From: Costus lasius
Lineage: Eukaryota; Streptophyta; Magnoliopsida; Zingiberales; Costaceae
DNA length: 64,000 nt
Assembly: GCA_027563935.2 (NCBI GenBank)
Contig: CM050446.2
Location: forward strand, 122,652,499-122,716,498
Direction: 5' to 3'
A program made the position numbers and the translations under genes. Of the stretch, positions 35,283 through 47,016 are shown in pieces (position 1 is the stretch's first letter; the number at the start of each line of letters is the position of its first letter). Under the pieces are notes generated by a model that had not been told where the DNA came from, made no database searches, and was given only the letters and a program-made list of their open reading frames with translations.

Positions 35283-35993
35283 GTTATTTCTTGGAAAAGT
35301 GCTAAGCAGACACTTATAGCTTCTTCCAACATTGCAGTTGAATTTGTAATATGTTATGAGGCAGTCAACCATGAGATATGGCTACAAAATTTTATCACAT
35401 GATTGCGTATTCTGGATAATTTTAAAAGACCACTAAAGTTATTGTTTGATAATAAATATGTAGTATTATATTCCAACAACAATAGAAGTTCATCAAAGTC
35501 TAAGCACATTGACATTAGTTCCTAGTTGTTAAATAAAGAGTTCAGAGTGGTCAGATATCTATAGAACATATTGGTACAGACTTCATGATTATGGATCCAC
35601 TTACTAAAGTTTTACCACCCAAGGTCTTTTATGAGCACACTGCTCATATGGGTATTATATTACTTAGTGATATATTAGTTTAGTGAGAGTTTGTATTTGG
35701 ACTATATTGTGTACACACTAAAGATTAAAGTTTTCATTTTCACTTTGAACATAAGGTTTTAGTTGATCTCATAAGGAATAAAGTTGGACAAGTTGGAAAT
35801 AGACATGTTATGATCACATTACATGAAATTTCCATGCTACATATTCATAGATGATCTACGTTGTTGATTGTATTGACATACGTGATCATTGTTTGGGCTA
35901 ATTATGTTACTTATTGTGATGAAGGCTGCCTTAATCTTATGTTAATATATTCATGGACCATATCGATAAAGATAATATCAGATAAAAGATAGC
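35283..35993 (+). pseudogene. copia RNase H, 3' half, and tail
   Basis: After one copy of GTTAT the reading continues as SWKSAKQTLIASSNIAVEFV, then LLFDNKYVVLYSNNNRSS and SKHIDI. This is the second half of the RNase H left at 24691. Stops follow. Confidence 0.75.
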
Positions 35994-36001
35994 ATTAAAG
36001 A

Positions 36002-36516
36002 TAGACCTGGCAATTCGGGTCAGCGGGTCATAAATGGGTCGTGTCAGATATGACCCGTAACCCGATTAAGCCAACCCGAACACGACCCATTTAATTAATT
36101 GGGTCAAACTGTCTAACACGAACACGACCAGAATATAATCGGGTCAACCCGACATGACCCGAATAACCCGTCTATCATTTATATTTTAAATATAAATAAT
36201 AAATTGATAAAAAATTTATTAAAATTAATAAAATTTTGGGTTTATGTGTGGGCCAAAAATTAGGTTAAAGGATAATTAGAAGATATTTAGGATTATGGGC
36301 TAGTAATGAGAGTTAGGTGAGTCTATGTTTAAATTTTTATATATAAATATATAATATAATCGGGTTAAGCGGGTCAACCTGTTTACAATTCGACACGACC
36401 TGATTATTTTTGGCTCATAAACGGGTTGACCTATTTTGACCCAAACACGATTATGGCTAACCCAAACCCGCCTAACTTCATGTCGAGTCAGGTCGGGTCA
36501 GGTTTTGCCAGGTTTA
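36002..36516. mobile_element. hAT-type MITE 1, 515 bp
   Basis: Ends TAGACCTGGCAA and TTGCCAGGTTTA (inverted CCTGGCAA core), flanked by ATTAAAGA (35994-36001) and ATTAAAGG (36517-36524), an 8-bp target duplication with one change. The subterminal parts are full of GGGTC/GACCC repeats. There is no transposase. Confidence 0.75.
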
Positions 36517-36606
36517 ATTAAAGGGCTCATTAAGGTATACAATGATATTAGGTAATATATATATGGCCCAAGTGAAAGATTGTTAAATCAATTAATATGG
36601 ACCACA

Positions 36607-36969
36607 TAGGGATGTCAAAGGGTCGGGTACCCGCGACTTTTGGCCAAACCCGAACCTGACCCGACCCGACCCAAACCCGAACCCGACTAAACCTGAGTCG
36701 GATATTTAAACGGGTACCCGTTTAAATTAAAATATTTATTTTTAAATTTTTTAATAAAATATAACTATAGAATAATAATAATAATAAATATATTTATTAA
36801 AAATTATTTTACTACATAAATATATATATTAATCGAGTATCGGGTATCTTAATCGGTTACCCGAACCCGTGAGAGTAAACCCGAATCCGACCCGATTAGC
36901 TAATCGGGTATCCAAACCCGTCATAAATGGGTCGGTTCGGGTCGGGTCGGGTACCCATTGACACTCCTA
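36607..36969. mobile_element. hAT-type MITE 2, 363 bp
   Basis: Ends TAGGGATGTCAAAGGGT and, inverted, TAGGAGTGTCAATGGGT, flanked by a perfect 8-bp duplication GGACCACA (36599-36606 and 36970-36977). The subterminal regions are rich in GGGTCGGGTACCCG-like repeats. It sits inside the start of the copia 3' LTR. Confidence 0.88.
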
Positions 36970-37699
36970 GGACCACATATATATATTAATTAATAATTAT
37001 ATATGACTATATTAAATTTTTTAGCCATACTAAAGTGATGAATTACGAAATTAATTATTACGACTAAATTATCTCAATTATTACGGCTAAACTAAGTTTA
37101 GCCGTGCTAAACTAATTTTCTAATATCAGTGTTTGGACTGAAAGCCTTTCGTTTGACCAAGATACTACTAATAATGCCAATTTCGTTTTCAATGAACCAC
37201 ATGAGAAGGAGGCGCATGGGAATAACACCACGAGTCTTGATCACACAAGTATTATATAAATTATCTAAGCCGAGTGGGTTGTAGATTTTCATCACCAAAG
37301 TGTGAGGGCTAAGATAGAGGAAGGAGTTCAATCACTCAAGTCGTTCCAATTGACCCTGGCGGTGTGGTGAAAAAAGGGGCTCAATCATTCAGACATTGAT
37401 TTCATAATTTGAGTGCATATATAAGCAAGTAATCACTTAGTGGATCACAAGTGTTCGAGGTTAACTCTTTTTAATTTTAGATGACACCTCTACCATATGC
37501 ACCTAATCTAGTTATCCATGTCTCCACATACAACAAATTGACTTATTTTGATTTTTTAAAAAAATATTTTAATTTAATAATACAAAAAAGAAAACATTTT
37601 GTATATGGTTCAAAAAACTAAAATTCACTGTTGTTTAATGATCACTAATATCATTAGCCCATGAGATCACTCTTCTTGTAATTAAGATTTCAATTCGAT

Positions 37700-37739
37700 C
37701 ATATATATATATATATATATATATAGATAGATAGATAAT
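37700..37739. repeat. (AT)n(GATA)n microsatellite
   Basis: About a dozen AT units then three to four GATA units. Copy 1 has only a short AT run at the matching place (about 2770). Confidence 0.85.
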
Positions 37740-38674
37740 AACATGTTTACATTATTATTTAATGATTAATTATAAAGATGTATGTTTTAATAAGAGTATA
37801 TGTGTAAAAGAAGATATGAAACAGCTTTTTACTCGCTCTTGATATAATGTTAATGTTGTTAAAAAGTTTTTAATTACACAATAAATGATATTAACTTAGA
37901 GCAACACCTAGTAAATTAACATTCATAGAGATACACAAATTAACTAAATTTTGATTCATTTACAAATTTTGTTCATATGTATTTTTCTTATATTCAGTTA
38001 ACCTATAAACTAATATTAAAGTGAATGAAGGAACATTTAAAATTAATTAATAAAACAACTTTTTAAGATGATTATACAAATAAGTAAATTTAAAAGTAAT
38101 ATATATTGAATTTTTATCCTGCAAAGTCGATAATGAGAATTAGTCATCGTTAGATATGGGTTTTATTTTGTAAAGGAGAGTCATAACCAAATACGTTACT
38201 ATAATTGAAGTAGTTGAGAAGGAAATGAAGAACATAATATTGAAGAATAAAATAAAAAAGAGTACAACTAGACGCAGAGATATATATAAAAAAATATTTT
38301 CGTTTTAACATATCATTGCTTGTGCAATCACAAGTATGAACGAGTCAACGCATAAAGTGAGGCGAGATGACCATTTCATTTGTCAAATCTTTAATCCAAT
38401 TTTTCGATCAATATTACATTCAATTTTTGACTTCATCAATTAATGAATGAATATACAAGACGTGTTGGCTTCTTTTGTATATAGTATGATGTGCAGCTAC
38501 TATACATAAGAAAACCAAATGTATGGACTTCTTCTAACATATATTTGACGGCTGGAGATCATTGCTAACTCGTGTAGAACTGTTCCTGTTGACTCGGAAA
38601 ACACAACTATGTCAACCCTCTCTTATTGCCAATTAGTCAATTACGTCTGCCGTTTACCTACCCCTCTCGCTCCC

Positions 38675-38681
38675 TATAAAT
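38675..38681 (+). promoter_or_regulatory. TATA box of germin-like gene 2
   Basis: TATAAAT, 127 bases upstream of the ATG, same offset as in copy 1. Confidence 0.7.
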
Positions 38682-38801
38682 CCATCACTCGGCCGCCCTG
38701 TTCTTCCATCACAAAATTAACAATCTCTTATCTAAACGTTTACTTCCTTTCTCCTCGATCAATACAGTAACTAGCTGAATCTGCTCCAGTTTAAAGACAG
38801 C

Positions 38802-39537
38802 ATGGCTGCGGCTTACATGGTTCTCCTTGTTGCTCTTCTTGCGTTGACTTCTTTTTCAGCTTTAGCCCGTGATCCTGGTTCCCTCCAAGATTTCTGTGTC
38901 GCTGACAAGATGTCCCAAGGTATATATACACATAGCTTAGCTTACATCTGTTATTCAACGATGGAGATGATGACAATAATACGTGACTTGCATGCATGCA
39001 GTGCATGTGAATGGATTTGCCTGCAAGGACGCTGCGCAAGTCAACGCCGAGGACTTCTTCCTGTCGGGCCTCCAGATGCCCCGGAGCACAGCGAACAAAG
39101 TCGGCTCCAACGTGACCCTCATAACGGCGAAGGAGATCCCTGGACTCAACACGCTCGGCATCTCCATGGCCCGAGTAGATTACGCCCCTGGCGGCCTGAA
39201 CCCCCCTCACTTCCACCCCCGGGCGACCGAGATACAGACTGTGCTTGAGGGCTCGCTCTACGTCGGATTCGTCACCTCCAACCCCGAGAACAGGCTCGTC
39301 TCCAAAGTCCTTCGCAAGGGCGACGTGTTTGTGTTCCCCCAGGGTCTGATCCACTTCCAGTACAACTTTGGGACTAAGAGGGCTCTTGCTCTCTCCGGTC
39401 TCAGCAGCCAGAATCCGGGGCTGACCGCCATCGCGCCCGCTGTGTTTGGATCCAAGCCAAGCATCTCAGATGACATCCTCGCTAAGGCTTTCCAGCTGGA
39501 CAAGGAGACGATCGATAAGATCCAAGCTCGCTTCTAG
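38802..39537 (+). CDS. Germin-like protein, copy 2 (two exons: 38802-38919, 39002-39537)
   Basis: Same 217-residue protein as copy 1, with the same signal peptide, cysteines (32, 47), metal ligands His109, His111, Glu116, His157 and the same 82-base intron. Only three residues differ: Pro164 to Thr, Asp193 to Ser and Gln212 to Lys, all downstream of the metal site. The promoter and 5' leader are nearly identical to copy 1, so the two genes are probably regulated alike. Like its twin it should be a secreted, Mn-binding apoplastic protein. No defect is visible. Confidence 0.92.
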
Positions 39538-40093
39538 ATGTTAAAAACTAGCTCATTGAGCTAGACGAACTACCTGTTTGTGATTCGCGTTGTTTTCATC
39601 ACCATTCGTTGTATTACTTAATTCATTGGTTTGATTGTTTTGCTCTGTGTATCGGTTAATTTGAATAAGTGCATTGTTGCAAATTAAACGTTTGATATGT
39701 TAGAATAGGTGAGGAGGATGAGTGGTGGCTGAAGAAGGATTGATAAAAAAAAGCGAGTTGTTTCCTGTTCAATTATAGGATAAGAATTTAACTTTATGAT
39801 AAGGTGATAGAGAGGGTCAACGACAGCGCCGCTGCCAATTTAATAGTCGAGTGAGTTATAATTGAGGTAAAGCAACTAAGCTAAACATCAATAGAGGAGT
39901 CAAAGGAGCTTGTAAAGTAACAATGAATATAAGCATTTATAAATCTAAGGTGATGACTAATTCATCATTAAAAATGTTAAAATTATCAGGTATGTCAAAC
40001 TCTATGATTGGAAGAACATCCAAATATATCATAAAAAATTTTATACCATTCTTAATTTGTCACCCCTATTTACCTTAGAATGATGAGAAGATT

Positions 40094-40187
40094 ACACACA
40101 TTTAAGAGTGCGATTGGAACCCGCCAACTATCAATTTAGTACACACATTTAAGAGTGCGATTGGAACCCGCCAACTATCAATTTATT
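40094..40187. repeat. Tandem duplication, 47-bp unit
   Basis: The unit acacacatttaagagtgcga... occurs at 40094 and again at 40141, almost perfectly. Copy 1 has one unit (about 6096). Confidence 0.9.
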
Positions 40188-40425
40188 ACCTTGATGAAAT
40201 TAATTTTGGCATTAGTACATTTGATCAAATTGAGTCATGAGCATGATGGAAATTTGTTAAGAATACGTGGCTAATATTACAAAGTGACGTTATGGTGAAA
40301 AATTGTTAAATGTAGTTGTTAAGGAGCTCCATTGACCTATATGCCACGAAAGATAACTTGAAGGGCAGAGATATGTTCTGCTTCGTTCTATATTAACACA
40401 AAAGATTAGGGATCATGAATAATAA

Positions 40426-41709
40426 TATCATTGTCCATCGGGGCTAGATTGAATCCCAGCTGTTGGCTCCATTCAATTAGCTAGTGATGAGACATCCATG
40501 CCTAATTTGTCGCTGCCTGCACTTTTCCTTCTTTGCCGATGACAGCTTCAACGTTTGACTTATCAACAACTTGCCAAATTCAACTGCAACATCGACGCCT
40601 AATCTAGTTCTTCTTCGGGCCAACACTCTCACCGTCTCACGCGCACCCAAGAACCCATCGGGAGCCGCCACAACTTCTCTACACACGTACCTTTGTGTTC
40701 TTTTCCTTAGAGCCATAGCCGGTGAATTCGATCACCGCCGATGAAGGGCTACTGTGCAACATAGCAAACTCGGGTGCATTGCATGCCTGCGTCCGTGTAT
40801 AGATTCAATCCTTGCTGAATAGACTCATGTAAATCTTAGTGACCTGTGCATCTCAAAGCTATCTACTCTTTTGAGTGACAAGGGATCATCGTTATCTATT
40901 ATATTCGATGTGCTATCGGGGCTAGATTAAGTCCCATAAGTATCACAACTATCATATTTCCTCACATTTCATTTCATATCTTATTTTGCATCTCGCCAGC
41001 TTACTCACATTATCTGATTATCTAGCCAAAAAAAAAACAACAACTCAGAATCCCTAATAATTCTCTGATCAAATCTCTAATTGATTTACGATTTACTTAA
41101 AAAAATATGTATGCATCAAATCAGAAGTTCGGAACTTTTTCATATAAATAAGATCTCCCACATTATGTATGACACTCTAGATTAATGCTCAACACAGTCC
41201 CTAATAAAACTATAAATTACAAATCACCAGATAAGACTAACAAACCTCATTCAGATAAACCAAAACCATAGCACAACACATTCCAAATAAATCACAAATC
41301 ACTATCCAATCTTTTTCGAAACATTCCCAAGAAAACCACAAATGCAACGATCACTTGGCAATTCAAATCCTGCAAAAACAGCAACCATTTAATCTCATAA
41401 ATGCCACCACAAATATGGCATCTATATTTTGTAATTTATCTCAACTTATCTTTAGATAATATGCCTGAACCACACTAAAGAGGCCAGCTAGCATAATAAA
41501 GAAATGGGCCCAAATTAAAAGCACTAATAATCTTAAACAGTAAACACTAGACATTGCCACTGTTTGTAACATTTTTTAATGTATACAAACATTACTAAGA
41601 ATTCTTATTCTAGTACAAAGATAGTAAATTGATTTTTTTTTTTATAAAAAAACTACAATCTATAAGAACCAAAGTGAAAAATAACGTATTATCCACGAAT
41701 TTCACCCTG
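40426..41709. other. Intergenic region upstream of the complete GH31 gene
   Basis: No convincing gene. The phrase atcggggctagatt occurs twice (40437 and 40914), each followed by a similar tccca, and may bracket a short unidentified element of about 480 bp. An 80-codon frame at 40477-40716 (minus) has no recognisable domain. Confidence 0.45.
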
Positions 41710-41717
41710 TATATAAA
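41710..41717 (+). promoter_or_regulatory. TATA box of the GH31 gene
   Basis: TATATAAA, 107 bases upstream of the chosen ATG. Confidence 0.65.
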
Positions 41718-41816
41718 CCTCTCAACGGACATCTATCCGAGTATAGTACTCTGTATTAGTTGTTATTACATATACATGAGTCGTTAAGTAGTTGTGTAGT
41801 AAATACAAAACAAAGT

Positions 41817-44800
41817 ATGCCCTCCTCTGCCTTTTCCCTTGTGCCCCTTGTTGTTCTCTGCTGCGTGATTCTCACGTGTCCCCGTTTGGGTGATGGGGCC
41901 ACGGCGCCAAGGGTTGGTTTTGGCTACAGATTGATATCCGTGGAGGAGATCGGCGATGGAGGGCTCGTCGGTCATCTCCAGGTGAGGCGGAACACCTCCA
42001 CATATGGCCCTGACATTCCTCATCTCAGGCTCTTTGTCAAGTAAGGAAACTACTCATCCTTGTCTTTCACTTTCCGATCTACACTTGTCGTCGGACATCT
42101 CTCACTGAATACTTAACCTTATCTACGATTAGATGATTTATCGTATTGAATTATCGCTAGTCAGTGGTTCAGTACTATATAACATCTTACCATTGATTTT
42201 TAAATAAACATCTCATCATTCTATGATCACAACTAATTATTCCATTTGTGAAAATTAATTATCCCCAGGCACGAAACCCCAGATCGATTGCGCGTCCAGA
42301 TCACCGACGCCGACGAGGAGCGGTGGGAAGTCCCTTACGACCTCCTTCCTCGAGAACCGCCACCACCACTAGGAACAAAAACAAAGTCAACATTTTCCCC
42401 CTTCACCACCTCAGAGTACGCCGGGGGCGGCGAACTTGTCTTCACTTTCACCACCGATCCCTTCACCTTCGCCGTCAAACGGAAATCCGACGGCCAAACG
42501 CTCTTCGACTCCAGCTACGGCGATCTCGTCTTTAAGGACCAGTACCTGGAGATCTCCACCCGCCTGCCCAGGACCGCCGCCTTGTACGGGCTCGGCGAGA
42601 ACACGCAGCCCGGCGGAATCCGCCTCCGGCCGAATGATCCGTACACACTGTACACGACTGACATCTCGGCCATTAATATCAATACTGATCTTTACGGGTC
42701 GCACCCGGTGTACATGGACTTGAGGAACGAGGATGGCGTGGCGAAGGCGCACGCCGTGTTGCTGCTCAACAGCAACGGCATGGACGTGGTTTACACAGGG
42801 ACGTCGCTGACGTACAAGGTTATCGGAGGTGTGTTGGATTTCTACTTCTTCGCCGGGCCGACGCCGCTCGCAGTGGTGGATCAGTATACGGCGCTCATCG
42901 GACGCCCGGCTCCCATGCCTTACTGGGCTCTTGGTATGCGACCTCTCTTCTTAAAATATGCTTTGCAATGCATTTATAAATGAATCGATTGTATGAGACA
43001 ATCTGCAATAAATTATTTAATAATTATGTCAGAAATCATTCATATATCCATTTATAAATGAATTATTTAATATGAGTATATTATGTATTATATCAAATTA
43101 GATAAATATAATTATATTAATATAACAATATTGAATATAATTATATCAAAGTAAATATCATAAATTAAACTATATGCATTTAATTTACTTTCAAATGAGT
43201 CAATTTTATTGCTATTCCTCAAACAATGAAACAAGACAATAGTTGAATACTCATTTTTCTTGTGTTTTATTGTTTCAAACGTAACAATTGATTCTGTTTC
43301 CTATTATTTCATTCTACCCAATTAAATGATCTTGAAGATGGAGTTTAAAATTACTACTCAAGATAAGAAGAGATGAAACAATGAATTCATCTTCTATGTT
43401 CATTGCATTCTGAATGAATCCAGAATTTCATTTGAATATATACGAATATGATAGTTGGATTTCCACTCTGCTATTTTACTTGATCGAAAAATAGAGAGAT
43501 GTGGATATGAGTAGCAATTTAATCAAGCCAACAAATGTATGAAGATAGCACAGCAAACCTTAAGCGTCTGCGATTCTGCCTTATACTTGCTCCCTCTGTT
43601 TTCAACAGGATTTCACCAGTGCCGATGGGGCTATCAAAACCTCTCAGTGGTGCAAGGCGTGGTGGAGGGCTACAAGAAAGCCCGGATCCCCCTGGATGTC
43701 ATCTGGAACGACGATGACCATATGGACGCCGCAAAGGACTTTACCCTCGACCCCATCAACTATCCTCACACAAAACTCCTCCAGTTTCTCGACAAGATCC
43801 ACGCCCAGGGCATGAAGTACATCGTCCTCATCGATCCCGGCATCGCCATCAACTCTAGCTACGGCGTCTTCACCCGCGGCCTCGCCAAGGACGTCTTCAT
43901 CAAGTACCACGGCAAGCCCTACCTCGCCCAGGTCTGGCCCGGCCCGGTCTACTTCCCTGACTACTTCAATCCTGCCGGCGTCGAATGGTGGGTCGACGAA
44001 ATCACACGGTTCCACGAGCTCGTGCCCGTCGACGGCCTCTGGATCGACATGAATGAGGCCTCCAACTTCTGCACGGGCAAGTGCGAGCTGCCCACCAACC
44101 ACTCCTGCCCCATCCCGGGATCCACCACGCCCTGGCTCTGCTGCTTGGACTGCAAGAACATTACCGACACAAGATGGGACAACCCTCCATACAAGATTAA
44201 CGCTTCCGGTGCGCAGGCACCACTCGGCTTCAAAACAATTGCCACCAGCGCTACGCACTACAACGGCGTCCTTGAGTACAACGCCCACAGCCTGTACGGC
44301 TTCTCGCAGGCGATCGCCACGCATCGGGCGCTCCAAGGGCTACAGGGGAAGCGGCCATTCATCCTGACCCGATCCACCTTCGTCGGCTCCGGCGCCTACG
44401 CGGCCCACTGGACTGGCGACAACAAGGGCACCTGGGAGGACCTCCGCTACTCGATTTCCACCATCCTCAACTTCGGGATCTTCGGAATGCCGATGGTTGG
44501 CTCTGACATCTGCGGCTTCTACCCGGCGCCCACCGAGGAGCTATGCAATCGTTGGATCGAGCTTGGCGCGTTCTACCCCTTTTCTCGTGATCACGCCAAC
44601 TTCGCTTCGCCAAGGCAGGAGCTCTACCAGTGGGATTCCGTCGCTGAATCGGCGAGAAATGCTCTAGGGTTGAGATACAAACTTTTACCCTATCTTTACA
44701 CATTGAACTACCAGGCTCACAGTAGCGGCGCCCCGATGGCACGGCCGGTGTTCTTCTCGTTTCCCAATTTCACGGCGAGCTACGGCCTTAGCACGCAATT

Positions 44801-45485
44801 CCTTCTGGGGAGCAGCGTGATGGTGTCGCCGGTGCTCCAGCAGGGAGCGACGTCGGTGAATGCGATGTTCCCGCCAGGGGCGTGGTACAATCTGTTCGAC
44901 ACGACTAAGGTCGTGATCTCCAAGGATGAGCGATACGTGACGCTCAAGGCGGGGCTCAACGAGGTGAACGTCCACGTGTACCAGAACACGATCCTTCCGA
45001 TGCAGAGGGGTGGAACGATCTCAAAGGATGCGCGGGCGACGCCGTTCACGTTGGTAGTGGCATTCCCCTTTGGCGCTGAGGCGGGCGATGCGAGGGGGAG
45101 CGTGTACGTGGACGACGACACGCGTCCCGTGATGGCGTTGGTAGAGGGAGAGGCGACATTCGTGGAGTTTTACGCGAGCGTTCGTGGGAAGACGGTGACG
45201 GTGTGGTCGGAGGTGGAAATGGGATCGTTTAGCTTGGGGAAGGGGCTGTTGATTGAGAAGGTGACTGTGCTGGGGCTGCAGGGAAAAGGCCGGGCGCTTT
45301 CGGTGGAAGTGGATGGCCAGCCATGGGAGCGGATTTCCAGTGCTTACATCAGCGAGACGCATGCGTTGCGAGAGGAGAAATCGGAGGGCGGGAGCATTAG
45401 AACCAGCATGACGGTGGAGATTGGGGGGCTGGCGTTACCGCTGGGAAAGAAGTTCTCCCTGAGTTGGAATCTGAAGATTGACTGA
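41817..45485 (+). CDS. GH31 alpha-xylosidase (XYL1-like) / alpha-glucosidase, complete, three exons
   Basis: Exons 41817-42040, 42269-42933 and 43609-45485 join in frame (K|HET and [10 protein letters not shown]) into 921 residues, usual for plant GH31 enzymes. The ATG at 41817 is the first that puts a clean signal peptide of about 28 residues at the N-terminus. Catalytic regions: WIDMNE with nucleophile Asp443, HWTGDN with acid/base Asp567, and the GSDICGFYP...RDH family signature at about 594-626. Several N-glycosylation sites suit a cell-wall protein. The N-terminal [20 protein letters not shown], the [11 protein letters not shown] stretch and CCLDCKNIT are closer in my memory to alpha-xylosidase 1 than to seed alpha-glucosidases. 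That would mean removing xylose from xyloglucan oligosaccharides in the apoplast, but alpha-glucosidase cannot be excluded. No frameshift or stop. Confidence 0.9.
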
Positions 45486-47006
45486 TCAATGAGCGAGTCT
45501 AATTATGGATGTTTCAATAATTAACTGGCGCCATTCGATTTTATTCGCTTCAGTAATCTAATGCAAAGCCAATAGACTAGCCAAACTAATAGTATCTGGA
45601 TTTGTCATTATTAACACTTGTAAGCTTGCATAGAATCGATGGGATATTTCAAAAATTTACAAAACTAATTATATAATGCACCGTTACAATGAAATATCGT
45701 AATATTGCTAAATTATTTTTTAAATCGTCCTAGTCATATATATATATATATATAATTTTAGGCTTTAATATATAAGTATTTTTATAAAATTTATAATGTT
45801 CAGAATTAAAAATATATCATATATAAACTTATTGCATATTTATGTGTCACTGACAAATGTTAGGAAAATTAAAAAAAAAACAACGTCCTTTAATATTAGC
45901 ATTAAATACTAACATTACTAGTCTTATGAAAAGACTCAATAATGCTTATGCGACTATGCGAAGGCATGAGGATGTCTGATCAATTTTTTCATAATCGTGC
46001 CAGCAAAAAAGAAATACTCGGTTATATCCTAGGTGTTTAATCCAAATTTAACTCGTATAAGAGTCTGAATTTTCACCAAAGACAAACTGCAACGTGCCTC
46101 TAGGTTCTATTTTTCTAACTCCTTTTTACATATTATTTGTAAGTTTTATCGCTTTATAATCTATATTTTTATTTTCTGTTTAAATAAAAATTTAGACAAA
46201 ATTTTAACCAATAATCTTAGGTGAAAATCTTATAAGCTGATTTACTGTTCATTATTAGGTTGAAATTTGCATGTTAGTTTACTTTATTAAACTAGCAATT
46301 CTTTCTGTTCACGAGAGCTAAGAATTGCTGGGTTCAATATTAAATTTAGAATTTGTTAACTCAAATTAAGAATTTTTATTATTTTTACATATTCGGTACG
46401 CTAATCCATATTAGGGATTTAATTATTTCCGAGACCTGTTATAGTTTTTCCGTTTTATAATTGATATTAGGAAATTTTTAATTAGTTTTAAAATCTTTCC
46501 CTAACTCGCTTTTTTGTAATCTCATCTTTTTCAATAATTTATTGTTGTTTCTAAATTAAGCCCTTCACGTTTCTTTTGTATAAAATTTTAGTAGTACGTT
46601 TATGATCCAGTCACATTTCCTTATTTTCTTATCCTGTCACATTTCTTTATTTATATTTATTTTTAAAAATAACCAAAACAATAAACCAAAATTAACGGTA
46701 CACAGAAATGCTATATATATATATATACTAAAATTAAATAAGTTCTTGGAAACATAAGTTCTTGCTTAAAACTATGATTAAATAAGTTATTGACTCTATG
46801 CATACAAATACTTTAAACTATTTAATAAATAGAATTTTAATGTGTTTGTTGTTTATTTTTCTTGTTGAATACGTTATCTAACCGAACTTATAAATAAACA
46901 AATTTTATTATTTGCCTAATGCTATAATATTTATTGCTTTATTTAATTATTTTGCAAGTAGAATTGTATGAGTAAAATACAGTTTATTTTTGTTTATATT
47001 CTTTTC
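45486..47006. other. 3' flank of the GH31 gene
   Basis: AT-rich with no gene. It includes one member of a direct repeat pair (45861-46110) and short TA runs near 45739 and 46712. Confidence 0.5.
45861..46110 (+). repeat. Diverged direct repeat, left member
   Basis: Shares with 53827-54140 the stretches around attaaaaaaaaaacaac, atgcgactatgcga, aatgtctgatcaa-like, gttatatcctaggtgtt and aatttaactc, in the same order and orientation. Confidence 0.7.
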
Positions 47007-47016
47007 TTTTTTTTTT

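Larger units (their letters stand above)
20458..36606 (+). mobile_element. Decayed Ty1/copia element, split by the 24692-35282 insertion
   Basis: Plus-strand order gag, protease, integrase, reverse transcriptase, RNase H identifies Ty1/copia. A possible 5' LTR is 20458-20834 (TGTCAA...GTGCA) followed by TGGTATC, the start of the usual initiator-Met primer site, although the rest of the site has diverged. The RNase H reading stops at 24691 and resumes at 35283 after the inserted element. The sequence cccaagtgaaagat at about 36566-36579 looks like the polypurine tract and TGTTAAATC from 36580 the start of a 3' LTR. That LTR is cut by a hAT MITE at 36607 and continues for a short distance after 36977. 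Stops are frequent, so the element is dead. Confidence 0.7.
37127..40425 (+). repeat. Segmental duplication, copy 2 (germin-like gene 2)
   Basis: Homologous to 1168-6475, same orientation. Transposon DNA (copia 3' LTR) ends just before it. Compared with copy 1 it lacks 1508-2531, has different DNA in place of 2871-3847, lacks about 100 bases after 39910, and has its own small tandem duplication at 40094. Confidence 0.85.

Noticed and set aside
37037..37118. Inverted pair cggctaaac/gtttagccg near the copia 3' end as a MITE
   Set aside because: No target duplication or clear ends. It may be only LTR remnant.
40477..40716. 79-codon minus-strand frame
   Set aside because: No recognisable domain, promoter or homology within the window.
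43644..45362. Long antisense frames over GH31 exon 3
   Set aside because: Shadows of a GC-rich exon whose sense frame has all catalytic motifs.
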